Of a stretch of DNA of 64,000 bases, positions 46,374 through 54,635 are shown one piece after another (position 1 is the first letter of the stretch; the number at the start of each line of letters is the position of its first letter). The translations under genes and the position numbers were made by a program. The notes under the pieces are model-generated. The model had not been told where the DNA came from. It saw nothing but the letters and a program-made list of their open reading frames with translations, and did no database searches. The DNA is from Moraxellaceae bacterium (lineage in GTDB: Bacteria; Pseudomonadota; Gammaproteobacteria; Pseudomonadales; Moraxellaceae): NCBI GenBank assembly GCA_030680295.1, contig JAUXVU010000023.1, forward strand, positions 248,001 through 312,000. Reading direction: 5' to 3'.

Positions 46374-47213
46374 TTAAGCCGCTTCCATCGCCCGTAACGC
46401 ATTGGATTCCAAGGCTTTAACACGGCCCGTAATCAAATGGCGGTTATCATGCTGCCAAGGGTGGAAGTTGGGGCGATAGAAGTCTAAATACTGCGGAATA
46501 ATGCGCGTTAAAATGCCGGGCGAAACTAATAAAAACTTGGCAAAACCCAAAGCCGAACGCCAGTCGCCTAATTTACCGTCATGCTTTAATAAGCTGTGCT
46601 GCATACGAAAGCTGAGTAATAAAAAGAAGAAGGTCGCCTCCAGCATGGCTTGAACACGCAACAAATAGCTGCCATCCACTTCTTGATAAACATCAAATGC
46701 CACCGCTTTATGCTCGGTTTCTTCCACCGCATGCCATAAAAACATGTCGCTATACATGGCATTAAGCTTTTCGATTGCTGCCGGATTTTTCAACATTTGA
46801 TCAGCCAAAATAGCCGTAAAGTGTTCAAAGCCCACGGTCAAAGCCAACTGGTGACGCTTGCTGTAGCGCTTTTTGGCATAGGCCAAAGCGTTTTTCATAA
46901 ATTGAATTTTGTTGGTTAGCGGCAACTGATGCTGATCAATCAAGGCCTGATTAAAGGCTTCATGTTCTTTACCGTGATTGGCTTCCTGACCAATAAATGC
47001 GCGAATTTGCGCGCGTAGCACTGGGTCTTTAATGTCTTGTTCAAAGTTGCGCACGGCGTGGATAAAAAAGCGTTCGCCATCAGGAAACGTGGTCGATAGC
47101 GCGTTCATGAAATGGGTAATCCACGGATTGTTATCAAACCAGTAGCGCGGGATGGTGGGAATATCGTAATCCATGCGGCGCACGGTAATGGTTAGCGGGG
47201 TTTTATTCGCCAT
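46374..47213 (-). CDS. PF10118-type putative metal-dependent hydrolase
   Basis: 279 residues from ATG 47213 (MANKTPLT). The family motifs FIGQEANHGKEHEAFN and LWHAVEETEHKAVAFDVY carry clustered Glu and His residues like a ferritin-type di-metal site; a PRYWFDNNPWITHFMNALS segment opens the domain. Members are annotated 'metal-dependent hydrolase' but the reaction is unknown. The protein lies next to an AraC regulator and a lipid beta-oxidation unit, so a lipid-linked substrate is a reasonable guess. No signal peptide. Confidence 0.8.
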   Translation of the reverse strand: MANKTPLTITVRRMDYDIPTIPRYWFDNNPWITHFMNALSTTFPDGERFFIHAVRNFEQDIKDPVLRAQIRAFIGQEANHGKEHEAFNQALIDQHQLPLTNKIQFMKNALAYAKKRYSKRHQLALTVGFEHFTAILADQMLKNPAAIEKLNAMYSDMFLWHAVEETEHKAVAFDVYQEVDGSYLLRVQAMLEATFFFLLLSFRMQHSLLKHDGKLGDWRSALGFAKFLLVSPGILTRIIPQYLDFYRPNFHPWQHDNRHLITGRVKALESNALRAMEAA

Positions 47214-47310
47214 GATGAGTACTCCAAAAATGTACACCACCATGTTGACTTGCCAGTCTATGCACTAGAAGGTTATCTTCAGCCACATATCGGTCATTTG
47301 CGGACAAAAC

Positions 47311-48336
47311 GTGACGACTCGCCGGACGACTGGCAACAGCCAAACCCTTGCTGGCCACTACCTTGCTTCACTCTGCCAACTCATAAATGAAGATGGCAGA
47401 GTGACTGACGGCCTATTAAAACGACATGGTTTAAGCCTAAGCACACTGGAACAGCCCGGCTTTCAACTGCCTTGGTCTCGTGCCTTCCCTGTGTTTCAAG
47501 AACTACTGCCCTTAGCGCAAGATCCCAGTATTGGCCTGCGTTTAGGCCGGCAATTAAATCTACGCAGTCATGGCTTTTTGGGTTATGCCATTTTATCGAG
47601 CCGCAACATCGGTGAGGCCGTTGATTTATTAATTCGTTATTTACGCACCCGTGTAAGCCTATTCGAAATACGCCTATTTCGTGAACACAATCATGCCGTT
47701 ATTCAAATTGATGAAGGCGTTGCACTGGGGCCACTTCAGTTTTTATTAATGGACACCTTAATCACGCTGATGATGGTCTGCGGTCGGCAAGTAACTGGCC
47801 TTCTGTTTGCTGGCGAAATTCGCCTAGCCTACCCGCGCCAAACACACCATCAGCATTGGCCTGAGACCAGCGCAGCGACTGTTGTATTTGATGCGGCGTT
47901 TAACCAAATTCGCTTTCCGCGCCAGGGCTTAAATCTACCCATTACCTCGCCCGATCCACAGCTATTGGAAATGGCACTACAGCAATGCGAACAAGAGCTA
48001 AGCCGTCTACATGACACGGGTGGCTTAATTGCCGCGGTGCGCCAACAAGCCCGCGAACACATGGCCACTGATTTATCCGTGGAGTTTATTGCCCAAAAGT
48101 TAGGCATGAGCAGCCGCACACTGAGACGTCGACTGACTGAGTTAGGCACTAGTTATCAGATGATTATTGAACAGCTACGGCGTGGACGTGCGGTGGAGTT
48201 ACTGCGACAAACCTCAATGTCAGTAGAACAAATTGCCAGTGAGCTCGGTTATGACGACCCGTCCAATTTTGGACGGGCGTTTCGACGCTGGACAGGATTA
48301 TCACCGTCGGCTTATCGCCAACAAGCCGACGGCTAA
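47311..48336 (+). CDS. AraC-family regulator with OruR-type N-terminal domain
   Basis: 341 residues from GTG 47311; no ATG fits the start. N-terminal effector domain includes LRLGRQLNLRSHGFLGYAIL, and the C-terminal double HTH shows LSVEFIAQKLGMSSRTLRRRL and MSVEQIASELGYDDPSNFGRAF. It is divergent from the PF10118 gene (97 bases between the starts) and convergent with the thiolase gene, with only 3 bases between stops. It may control the PF10118 gene and the MFE-2/thiolase pair. Third regulator of this type in the window. Confidence 0.83.
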   Translation: MTTRRTTGNSQTLAGHYLASLCQLINEDGRVTDGLLKRHGLSLSTLEQPGFQLPWSRAFPVFQELLPLAQDPSIGLRLGRQLNLRSHGFLGYAILSSRNIGEAVDLLIRYLRTRVSLFEIRLFREHNHAVIQIDEGVALGPLQFLLMDTLITLMMVCGRQVTGLLFAGEIRLAYPRQTHHQHWPETSAATVVFDAAFNQIRFPRQGLNLPITSPDPQLLEMALQQCEQELSRLHDTGGLIAAVRQQAREHMATDLSVEFIAQKLGMSSRTLRRRLTELGTSYQMIIEQLRRGRAVELLRQTSMSVEQIASELGYDDPSNFGRAFRRWTGLSPSAYRQQADG

Positions 48337-48339
48337 AGC

Positions 48340-49521
48340 CTAATCGCGACGATACATCGTCACCACACAGGCACCACCCAAGCCGAGATTATGCTGCAAG
48401 GCCACACGTGCATTTGCCACTTGGCGTTGGTCAGCCGTACCGCGTAACTGCCAGACCAGCTCAGTACATTGCGCTAAACCAGTGGCGCCTAAAGGATGGC
48501 CCTTAGACAACAAACCACCGGATGGGTTAGTGACCACCTTGCCACCATAGGTGTTATCACCATTCCAAATAAAGGCCTCAGCGCCACCTTCCGCACACAG
48601 TCCCAAGCCCTCATAAGTGAGTAGTTCATTGGCCGTAAAGCAGTCATGCAGCTCCACCACATCAACATCATCTGGACCAATACCGGCGGCTTCATACACC
48701 TGGCGTGCCGCCTCTTTGGTCATGTCATAACCCACCATTTTGATCATGCTGGATTCATCAAAGCTACTGGCAAAGTCAGTGACCATGCTTTGCGCGGCAA
48801 TATAGACTGGATTTTTAATACCGTGCTTAGCGGCAAATTCATCCGAACACAAAATGGCTGCACCGGCACCACAGGTGGGTGGACAGCACTGAAAACGGGT
48901 GAGCGGATCAAATACATCATCCGATGCCATCACCTCTTCTAAGGTAAGCACTTGGTTAAACAAGGCATAAGGATTACGACTGGCATGCTGGCGCGCTTTT
49001 TCAGCAATCTTGCCAAAGGTTTCGCGCTTGGTGCCATGACGCCAGCGATACTCTCGTCCTGCACCACCAAACATTTGCGCCGCCGGTGGTGCACTGTTAA
49101 AGCCCTGCACATCCATCATCACTTGCGCATGTTGGCTCATGGGGTTCTCACGGTCATTAAACTTAGAGCCCAATGCACCGCGCTCCATTTTCTCAAAACC
49201 AATGGCCAATACACACTCAGCTAAACCACCTTCAATGGCTTGACGCGCCAAATACAGCGCGGTTGAGCCAGTTGAACAGTTGTTATTCACATTCACCACC
49301 GGAATGCCGGTGAGTCCCAAGCCATAAACGGCACGCTGACCACAGGTAGAGTCACCATAAACGTAACCCGCGTAAGCCTGCTCAACAGCGTCATACGGAA
49401 TGCCTGCATCCGCCAAGGCCTTATGACCGGCCTCTGCCGCCATTTCATGGTAGTCGGCACTGGCGCCGGGCTTGGCAAACTTGGTCATTCCCACACCAAT
49501 CACATTGACACGACGTTTCAT
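48340..49521 (-). CDS. SCP-x-type thiolase/lipid-transfer acetyl-CoA acyltransferase
   Basis: 393 residues from ATG 49521 (GGAGAG ribosome site); ATG 49533 is an alternative. Thiolase features of the SCP-x/lipid-transfer group: [17 protein letters not shown] with the nucleophile Cys, [20 protein letters not shown] with catalytic His and Cys region, and [14 protein letters not shown] near the C-terminus. It cleaves 3-ketoacyl-CoA, often branched or sterol side-chain, to acetyl- or propionyl-CoA. It follows the MFE-2-like gene by 24 bases, so the two form the last steps of a peroxisome-like beta-oxidation. Unlike human SCP-x it lacks a fused SCP2 domain. Confidence 0.9.
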   Translation of the reverse strand: MKRRVNVIGVGMTKFAKPGASADYHEMAAEAGHKALADAGIPYDAVEQAYAGYVYGDSTCGQRAVYGLGLTGIPVVNVNNNCSTGSTALYLARQAIEGGLAECVLAIGFEKMERGALGSKFNDRENPMSQHAQVMMDVQGFNSAPPAAQMFGGAGREYRWRHGTKRETFGKIAEKARQHASRNPYALFNQVLTLEEVMASDDVFDPLTRFQCCPPTCGAGAAILCSDEFAAKHGIKNPVYIAAQSMVTDFASSFDESSMIKMVGYDMTKEAARQVYEAAGIGPDDVDVVELHDCFTANELLTYEGLGLCAEGGAEAFIWNGDNTYGGKVVTNPSGGLLSKGHPLGATGLAQCTELVWQLRGTADQRQVANARVALQHNLGLGGACVVTMYRRD

Positions 49522-49545
49522 AATTCTCTCCAATTCATTAGGCGC

Positions 49546-52500
49546 TTATTGCGCAACGAGTGCGTTTAAAGCACGAGCCAAACTGACATCACCATCAACG
49601 GTGAGTTCACCACGCTGATACAGCTCGGCTAACTTGCGCTCACCACGGCTTAAGGCTTCTAAGTGCTCGTCAGCTAAAGACACTACCGTCTCGGCATTGG
49701 TCTCACCGGTGCTGACACTGACCCCGCTGTCACTGACATTAATCACCCAAGCACTATCAGGCGCACTCACTCGCAACTGCAGCACGCCCTGACGTTGTCC
49801 TGCTGGCAAAGGCTTCTGTGCCAAACTTGACATCAGTTGCTGGGCAAATGATTCACGCGTAGCGGTCACAGCGACTGCTGCCTGGTCATTACTTGCACCT
49901 GACGCCAAGCGTTTGGCTCTGGCCTCTTCCACCAACGCTTTATCCATAGTCGACAACACCGTTAACTTATTAGATGCCATGACATTGCCACTGACCTTCA
50001 TTTGGCCACCAAAGAACAGCTTCTGCACGGCAGCCAAGTCGCCACCAAACAAGGTGTCGGCATGTTCTGCATCTAACTCAATGGTGACATCAGGCTTCAC
50101 TGCTTCACCGGCACCAACACTACCCGGCGCGTTCTTTAGATCAATAAACCAGTTGGAATCGGGATTGTGGAAACGGAATTGGAAGCTGGTTTTGGTTTGC
50201 TCAACCAACTCAGGCTTTGTCGCCACAAAGGATTTAATGCCGCCAAACACATCGGCTAAGGTAATGCCTTGATCAGCAGCAGGCGCCGCCTTCTCACTAA
50301 CGCCGCTCGCCGCAGAAGTGTTGGCACCTGCCGCAACTCGCGCTTTGCGTGCCGCTTCGACCAACGCCTTATCCATACCCGACAACACGGTCAGCTTGTT
50401 AGATGCCATGACATTGCCATGCACCTTCATCTTGCCGCCAAAATAGAGCTTTTGCACCGCAGCCAGATCGCCACCAAATAAGGTATCGGTGTGTTCGGCA
50501 TCAAGCTCAATGGTTACATCAGGCTTGTCACACGCACCGGATCCCACCGCACCAGCGCCATTTTTCAAATCAATAAACCAACTGGATTCCGGATTATGGA
50601 AAACAAACTGAAAGCTGGTTTTGGTTTGATCTACCAGTTCTGGTTTGGCCGCGACATAGGCCTTAATACCGGCAAACACATCGGCCACGGTAATGCTTTC
50701 ATCAATACCCGCTGCGGCTACGGGTGCATCAGTCACCGCATTTGCTTTAGCCTTGGCGGCTGGAATTTCGCTAAAGAGCTCGATCGCGGCATTTTTAATC
50801 ACCACCTCATTGCGCTCTTTGACATAGGTTTCAAACACAATGCGGGTGTCAGACTCTTTCCACATTTTGGTGATCAGGGTCTCGCCCGGAAACACGGTTT
50901 TGGCAAAACGTACCTTAATGCTCTTGAAGTAACGCGGGTCGTTATTACTAAACGCCTTAATTACATGACGACCGCAATAACCAAAGGTACACATGCCATG
51001 CAAAATGGGCTTATCAAAGCCAAAGGCTTTGGCAAAGGCCGGGTCGGCATGCAACGGGTTCCAGTCACCGGACAAGCGATAAAGCAAGGTTTGATTGGCG
51101 TCGGTTTTTTCTTCAATCACCGCATCGGGTTCACGCGCCGGCGGCACATTCACATCCGCTGATGGGCCACGATCACCACCCCAACCACCGGCACCACGCA
51201 CAAACGACGTCATTTCGTTATACGCCACTTCTTCGCCATCCTCATCCAGCGTATGCACAGCAAAGGTGACCACCGCATGCGGGTCTTTATCAAAGGCTTC
51301 TTTGAACTTAAACACATGTTTTAATTTGGCATGAGTGGGCAAAGGACGCTTAATTTCTGTGTACTGCTCACCATGCAATACACGGTCAAAACCATAGTAC
51401 TGACCTGGCAACTTTAAGCCGCCAGCTTTAGCGGCCGCCAACATGGCATTGGACTGCGGCATGACACCATAAGTAGGCAATACCTGAAAATTCGCACCCA
51501 ATTCATAGACAAAATTCAGCTCTTCACTATCCAGCGGATCACGGGCAGCACCCACGCCAAGGGCATAAAGCGCGACATCTCGTTCGTCATAACTATTTTC
51601 TAAAACCAGCTCACCCTTAGCGGCCTCATCAAGGTCAATAAATTCATTGCCGCCCAGTTTGGGGTTATTAATATTGTGCAAAATTGGCGCAAACGAATCG
51701 TTCACACTGGCCGGATGTTCGGACTCAGTAAAGTCCGTCACTTGATCCCATTTGGCGGCCAAATCATCAAGACTAAAGGCTTTGGTCAGTGGGAAAGCAT
51801 GGCCAAGGCTGCGCTCCCAACGTAGTTTGGCGATGTACCCCGCGCCTACCTCAAACACACCTTTGGTTTCTTCACAGTCTTCATGACATAACCAAGCCAC
51901 CAGTGGGCTGACTTTTTCTGGCTTCAAATTGGCCAATAATTCCGGCGGCATAATGGTTTCAGTCAAACGCGAAGCAGCAATCGGCGCAATGGTATTAACC
52001 TGAATGCCTTTGGCACGGCCCTCTTCTGCTAAACAGCTAGCCAGACCCACTAAACCGAGCTTAGCCGCGCAATAGTTGGCTTGGCCAAAATTGCCATAAA
52101 TGCCGGCGGCTGAAGTGGTCATGATGATGCGACCATAACCTTTCTCACGCATGATGGGCCAAGCCGCATGCGTCACGCTCATGGAGCCTGTCAGGTGAAC
52201 CTTAAGAATTAAGTCCCAGTCAGCCTGGGTCATTTTGGCAAAACTGACATCACGTAAAATGCCGGCGTTGTTAATCACAATGTCTACGGTGCCAAAAGCA
52301 TCGAGTGCGGTTTGCACAATTTTGTCGCCATGTTCAACCGAGTCATAATTGGCTACCGCTTCGCCGCCCATGGCACGAATTTCGTCAACCACCTTATCGG
52401 CAGCTGCAGAAGACTTACCATCACCGTGCGCGCCACCACCTAAATCGTTAACAACAACCTTGGCGCCTAAAGAGCCCAATAACAAGGCATGTGATCGGCC

Positions 52501-52560
52501 TAAACCATTACCGGCGCCAGTGACGATGGCAACACGGCTATCAAAACGATGCGAAGACAT
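49546..52560 (-). CDS. MFE-2-like multifunctional enzyme: SDR, hydratase 2 and three SCP2 domains
   Basis: 1004 residues from ATG 52560 (MSSHRF); ATG 52605 is unlikely. Domain order: SDR (about 5-260) with VTGAGNGLGRSH, NNAGILRD and YCAAK; MaoC/hydratase-2 region (about 310-600) with YRLSGDWNPLHADP and PILHGMCTFGYCG; SCP2 copy 1 (about 623-740), copy 2 (about 765-885) and a more divergent copy 3 (about 900-1004). Eukaryotic MFE-2 has the same order with one SCP2. The enzyme hydrates enoyl-CoA and oxidises the D-3-hydroxyacyl-CoA. First gene of a unit with the SCP-x thiolase. Upstream DNA has a long inverted repeat and TGAC/GTCA sites. Confidence 0.92.
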   Translation of the reverse strand: MSSHRFDSRVAIVTGAGNGLGRSHALLLGSLGAKVVVNDLGGGAHGDGKSSAAADKVVDEIRAMGGEAVANYDSVEHGDKIVQTALDAFGTVDIVINNAGILRDVSFAKMTQADWDLILKVHLTGSMSVTHAAWPIMREKGYGRIIMTTSAAGIYGNFGQANYCAAKLGLVGLASCLAEEGRAKGIQVNTIAPIAASRLTETIMPPELLANLKPEKVSPLVAWLCHEDCEETKGVFEVGAGYIAKLRWERSLGHAFPLTKAFSLDDLAAKWDQVTDFTESEHPASVNDSFAPILHNINNPKLGGNEFIDLDEAAKGELVLENSYDERDVALYALGVGAARDPLDSEELNFVYELGANFQVLPTYGVMPQSNAMLAAAKAGGLKLPGQYYGFDRVLHGEQYTEIKRPLPTHAKLKHVFKFKEAFDKDPHAVVTFAVHTLDEDGEEVAYNEMTSFVRGAGGWGGDRGPSADVNVPPAREPDAVIEEKTDANQTLLYRLSGDWNPLHADPAFAKAFGFDKPILHGMCTFGYCGRHVIKAFSNNDPRYFKSIKVRFAKTVFPGETLITKMWKESDTRIVFETYVKERNEVVIKNAAIELFSEIPAAKAKANAVTDAPVAAAGIDESITVADVFAGIKAYVAAKPELVDQTKTSFQFVFHNPESSWFIDLKNGAGAVGSGACDKPDVTIELDAEHTDTLFGGDLAAVQKLYFGGKMKVHGNVMASNKLTVLSGMDKALVEAARKARVAAGANTSAASGVSEKAAPAADQGITLADVFGGIKSFVATKPELVEQTKTSFQFRFHNPDSNWFIDLKNAPGSVGAGEAVKPDVTIELDAEHADTLFGGDLAAVQKLFFGGQMKVSGNVMASNKLTVLSTMDKALVEEARAKRLASGASNDQAAVAVTATRESFAQQLMSSLAQKPLPAGQRQGVLQLRVSAPDSAWVINVSDSGVSVSTGETNAETVVSLADEHLEALSRGERKLAELYQRGELTVDGDVSLARALNALVAQ
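49909..50266 (-). repeat. Internal coding repeat, SCP2 unit 2
   Basis: Codes for ITLADVFGGIKSF... through KALVEEARAKR. At DNA level it is clearly alike to 50337-50694, offset by 428 bases; long identical blocks such as TTAGATGCCATGACATTGCC occur in both. This marks a within-gene duplication. Confidence 0.8.
50337..50694 (-). repeat. Internal coding repeat, SCP2 unit 1
   Basis: Codes for ITVADVFAGIKAY... through KALVEAARKAR, the partner of the unit at 49909-50266. The third SCP2 domain at the C-terminus is too diverged to show DNA similarity by eye. Confidence 0.8.
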
Positions 52561-52612
52561 AAACGCTCCTAAACGACTAATATTTACAATATGGGCGTAC
52601 AACATGTTAGTT

Positions 52613-52667
52613 TTTAAATGACTAAGGCGTAAGCGTCAAGGATTTTGTGACTAATTGGTCATTTAAA
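52613..52667. promoter_or_regulatory. Long-spaced inverted repeat upstream of the MFE-2-like gene
   Basis: TTTAAATGAC (52613-52622) and GTCATTTAAA (52658-52667) are perfect 10-base arms with a 35-base spacer. Inside, TGACTAATTGGTCA (52648-52661) is a shorter palindrome, and TGACTAA occurs twice (52619, 52648). The region is 53-107 bases before the start codon, suitable for a regulator. Confidence 0.5.
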
Positions 52668-52697
52668 TATTGAGATACTGGCAAAAGTTAAAGGCAT

Positions 52698-52728
52698 AAA
52701 AAAGCCCCGCGATAAGCGAGGCTTTTTT
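52698..52728. terminator. Bidirectional-looking rho-independent terminator
   Basis: AAAAAAGCCCCGC, GATAA loop, then GCGAGGCTTTTTT: a stem with one mismatch, with A and T tracts on both sides. It lies 31 bases beyond the stop of the leftward solute-binding gene and upstream of the MFE-2 promoter. Confidence 0.85.
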
Positions 52729-52758
52729 AAACAAACCTACTCAACAGATAGATGCTGC

Positions 52759-53763
52759 TCAGGTCTCTGACTTATCAGCACACTCAGCGTTTGCTGGTTC
52801 AACTTGGCAACGAATGCGCTTCAGCAGACTCATCATTTTAGGGTCATAAAAACCTTCTTTGGTGATTTGAATGCGTGCTTCTTTCATCATTTGTGTGTAT
52901 TTCGCTTTATCCGCCTCGCTTAAGTCTAACCACAAGTTGGCTGGAATATCCTTTTCTGCATTAGCGATTTGACGCTGGGCTTCGTCTAATTGACCCAGCA
53001 CATAAGCACGTGATTTCACACCAAAATCAGCAGGAAATTTGTCCTTACGAATCACCATATTGGCGGTGAGCTGTACCAGAGGGAAACGATAAACTGCACC
53101 ATTCGGGACTAAACCTTTGTTCAGCTCAAATGGCTTATAAGCAATGCCTGGGGCCGCAATAATATCAACTTGGCCATTATTAAACTTACTGGCGAAGTTA
53201 GTAATGTCAGAAGCGACAGGTGATGCTCCCAACTGCTGCACCATACGTGCTTGTGAACGGTCGTAATCAAGCACGGCGATCTTTTTACCAGCTGCTTTTT
53301 CTACCGAATTAATTGAACGATCACGCACCATTACATAAGCGGCGCCGAGCGGTACAATCCCAACCACTTCATAGGGACCGCTCACTAAGCTGCTAGCCAC
53401 ACGTGGATTAGCCAAGGTTTGGATAACCAAACGAAGATGTTTATATGACGGCACCGCACCAATGGAGTCAATGCTGCCAATGAAGGGGTTAAATTGGCGT
53501 GCACGTAAGCCGGTAATGGCAACGGCATCACACTGACCTGCTTTGAAGTCTTCAGCGGCCACACGTTCGTCTGTATAGGCCTTCAAGTTTACTTTCACGC
53601 CCCAAGTATTAGCGGCTAGCGCATAGTCTTTGGCCATACCAAAGGCTTGGCCTTGAGCACCAACTGGGTCATAGACACAATAAGTAACTGTAGAGGCTAA
53701 GGCAGAGGGAACGGCTAAGAGTGACGCTGCAGAAAGGGCAAAAGCGGCTATTTTTGTTTTCAT
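52759..53763 (-). CDS. Periplasmic putative solute-binding protein (paralogue 2)
   Basis: 334 residues from ATG 53763 (MKTKIAAFALSAASLLAVPSALAS), giving a textbook signal peptide; ATG 53772 is the alternative. It is clearly related to the protein at 4371-5492: shared blocks include YDPVGAQG, YTDERVAAEDFKAG, IVPLGAAYVMVRDR, AAGKKIAVLDYDR, PVASDITNFASKFNNG and a C-terminal RIRCQVEPANAEC with a Cys pair. Likely a PhnD/TRAP-like binding protein of the DUF6091-like group. It is a single-gene unit closed by a strong terminator, divergent from a RodZ-like gene, with no transporter partner. Ligand unknown. Confidence 0.75.
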   Translation of the reverse strand: MKTKIAAFALSAASLLAVPSALASTVTYCVYDPVGAQGQAFGMAKDYALAANTWGVKVNLKAYTDERVAAEDFKAGQCDAVAITGLRARQFNPFIGSIDSIGAVPSYKHLRLVIQTLANPRVASSLVSGPYEVVGIVPLGAAYVMVRDRSINSVEKAAGKKIAVLDYDRSQARMVQQLGASPVASDITNFASKFNNGQVDIIAAPGIAYKPFELNKGLVPNGAVYRFPLVQLTANMVIRKDKFPADFGVKSRAYVLGQLDEAQRQIANAEKDIPANLWLDLSEADKAKYTQMMKEARIQITKEGFYDPKMMSLLKRIRCQVEPANAECADKSET

Positions 53764-53972
53764 ATCATTCATCCTGAATTTAATGTTTTTATAATTTTTA
53801 CAGCACGGCCATGAATACTTGCATATCGCTTTAGGAAGTCAAACGATATGATTTTACAAAAGTCGGATGATCAATATTATTTTCTACATTCATACATTTG
53901 TTTGCTTGTACATCTGCACTATGTTTGTATATATGTCACTAACTTTAAAAATAACAACGAAGTCAGACTCTC

Positions 53973-54635
53973 ATGCTGATGATTACTTTTTTGCCCTATT
54001 TGGATAGCTACCCCAATATTGGCGCTATTTTTAGCAAACAACGGCACCAACTTGGCGTGTCACTGGATGATGCTTGTAGGCGCCTTGGCGTTTCGCGCTT
54101 TTATGTCATTGGCCTAGAGAGTAATCGTTTAGACTTGCTGCCGACCGTAGAAGAAACCCGCAACCTCATCACACGCTACAACCAACTACTCGCTTTAGAC
54201 AGTCAATCTGTTTTGGCCATGTTTAATACTTGGCTTGCTAATTGCCCAATGCCAGAGCAAACAGCATTGATTGCAAATACCCATAGCTCCTTGATACTCC
54301 GTGGACTGAAAGCCGCTGCAATTGCCGCCTTATTATTACTTTATCCAGCAAGTACTACCGACATGCTCAGTAATACCATGGTATTCACTCACACATACAC
54401 TGAAGCTGAGGCAGATATTGCTACGCTGGATTTCACGTCTTTCACCACAATCAGCGAAAATACAACTACGGCATCAAACCCTAAAGTCAAAGATACGCCA
54501 TCGGCTCACAACTTTGCGCCCAAGCCCTACTCCGACACACGTAATGCCGATGATGTTGAGCGTGATCGTCTATTTTTCCTGCAGGAGCAAATTCGCCTAG
54601 GGCTTGAGCCTGTGGCCAAACCCTATAAAGGCTAG
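53973..54635 (+). CDS. RodZ-like HTH-transmembrane protein of unknown function
   Basis: 220 residues. The N-terminal 70 residues look like the HTH_25 domain of RodZ: IGAIFSKQRHQLGVSLDDAC, RRLGVSRFYVIGLE and LDLLPTVEE. A hydrophobic segment at about 107-124 (LKAAAIAALLLLYPAS) could span the membrane. The rest is a polar, Thr-rich tail without a RodZ beta-domain, ending with a charged ERDRLFFLQEQIRLGLEP helix. ATG 53979 is an alternative start. It may be a membrane-bound DNA-binding or scaffold protein. Divergent from the solute-binding gene and overlapping stops with abgT. Confidence 0.55.
   Translation: MLMITFLPYLDSYPNIGAIFSKQRHQLGVSLDDACRRLGVSRFYVIGLESNRLDLLPTVEETRNLITRYNQLLALDSQSVLAMFNTWLANCPMPEQTALIANTHSSLILRGLKAAAIAALLLLYPASTTDMLSNTMVFTHTYTEAEADIATLDFTSFTTISENTTTASNPKVKDTPSAHNFAPKPYSDTRNADDVERDRLFFLQEQIRLGLEPVAKPYKG

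Noticed and set aside
50491-51162. 223-codon open frame on the plus strand
   Set aside because: Antisense to the MFE-2-like gene; long only because of base composition and repeats in the SCP2 part.
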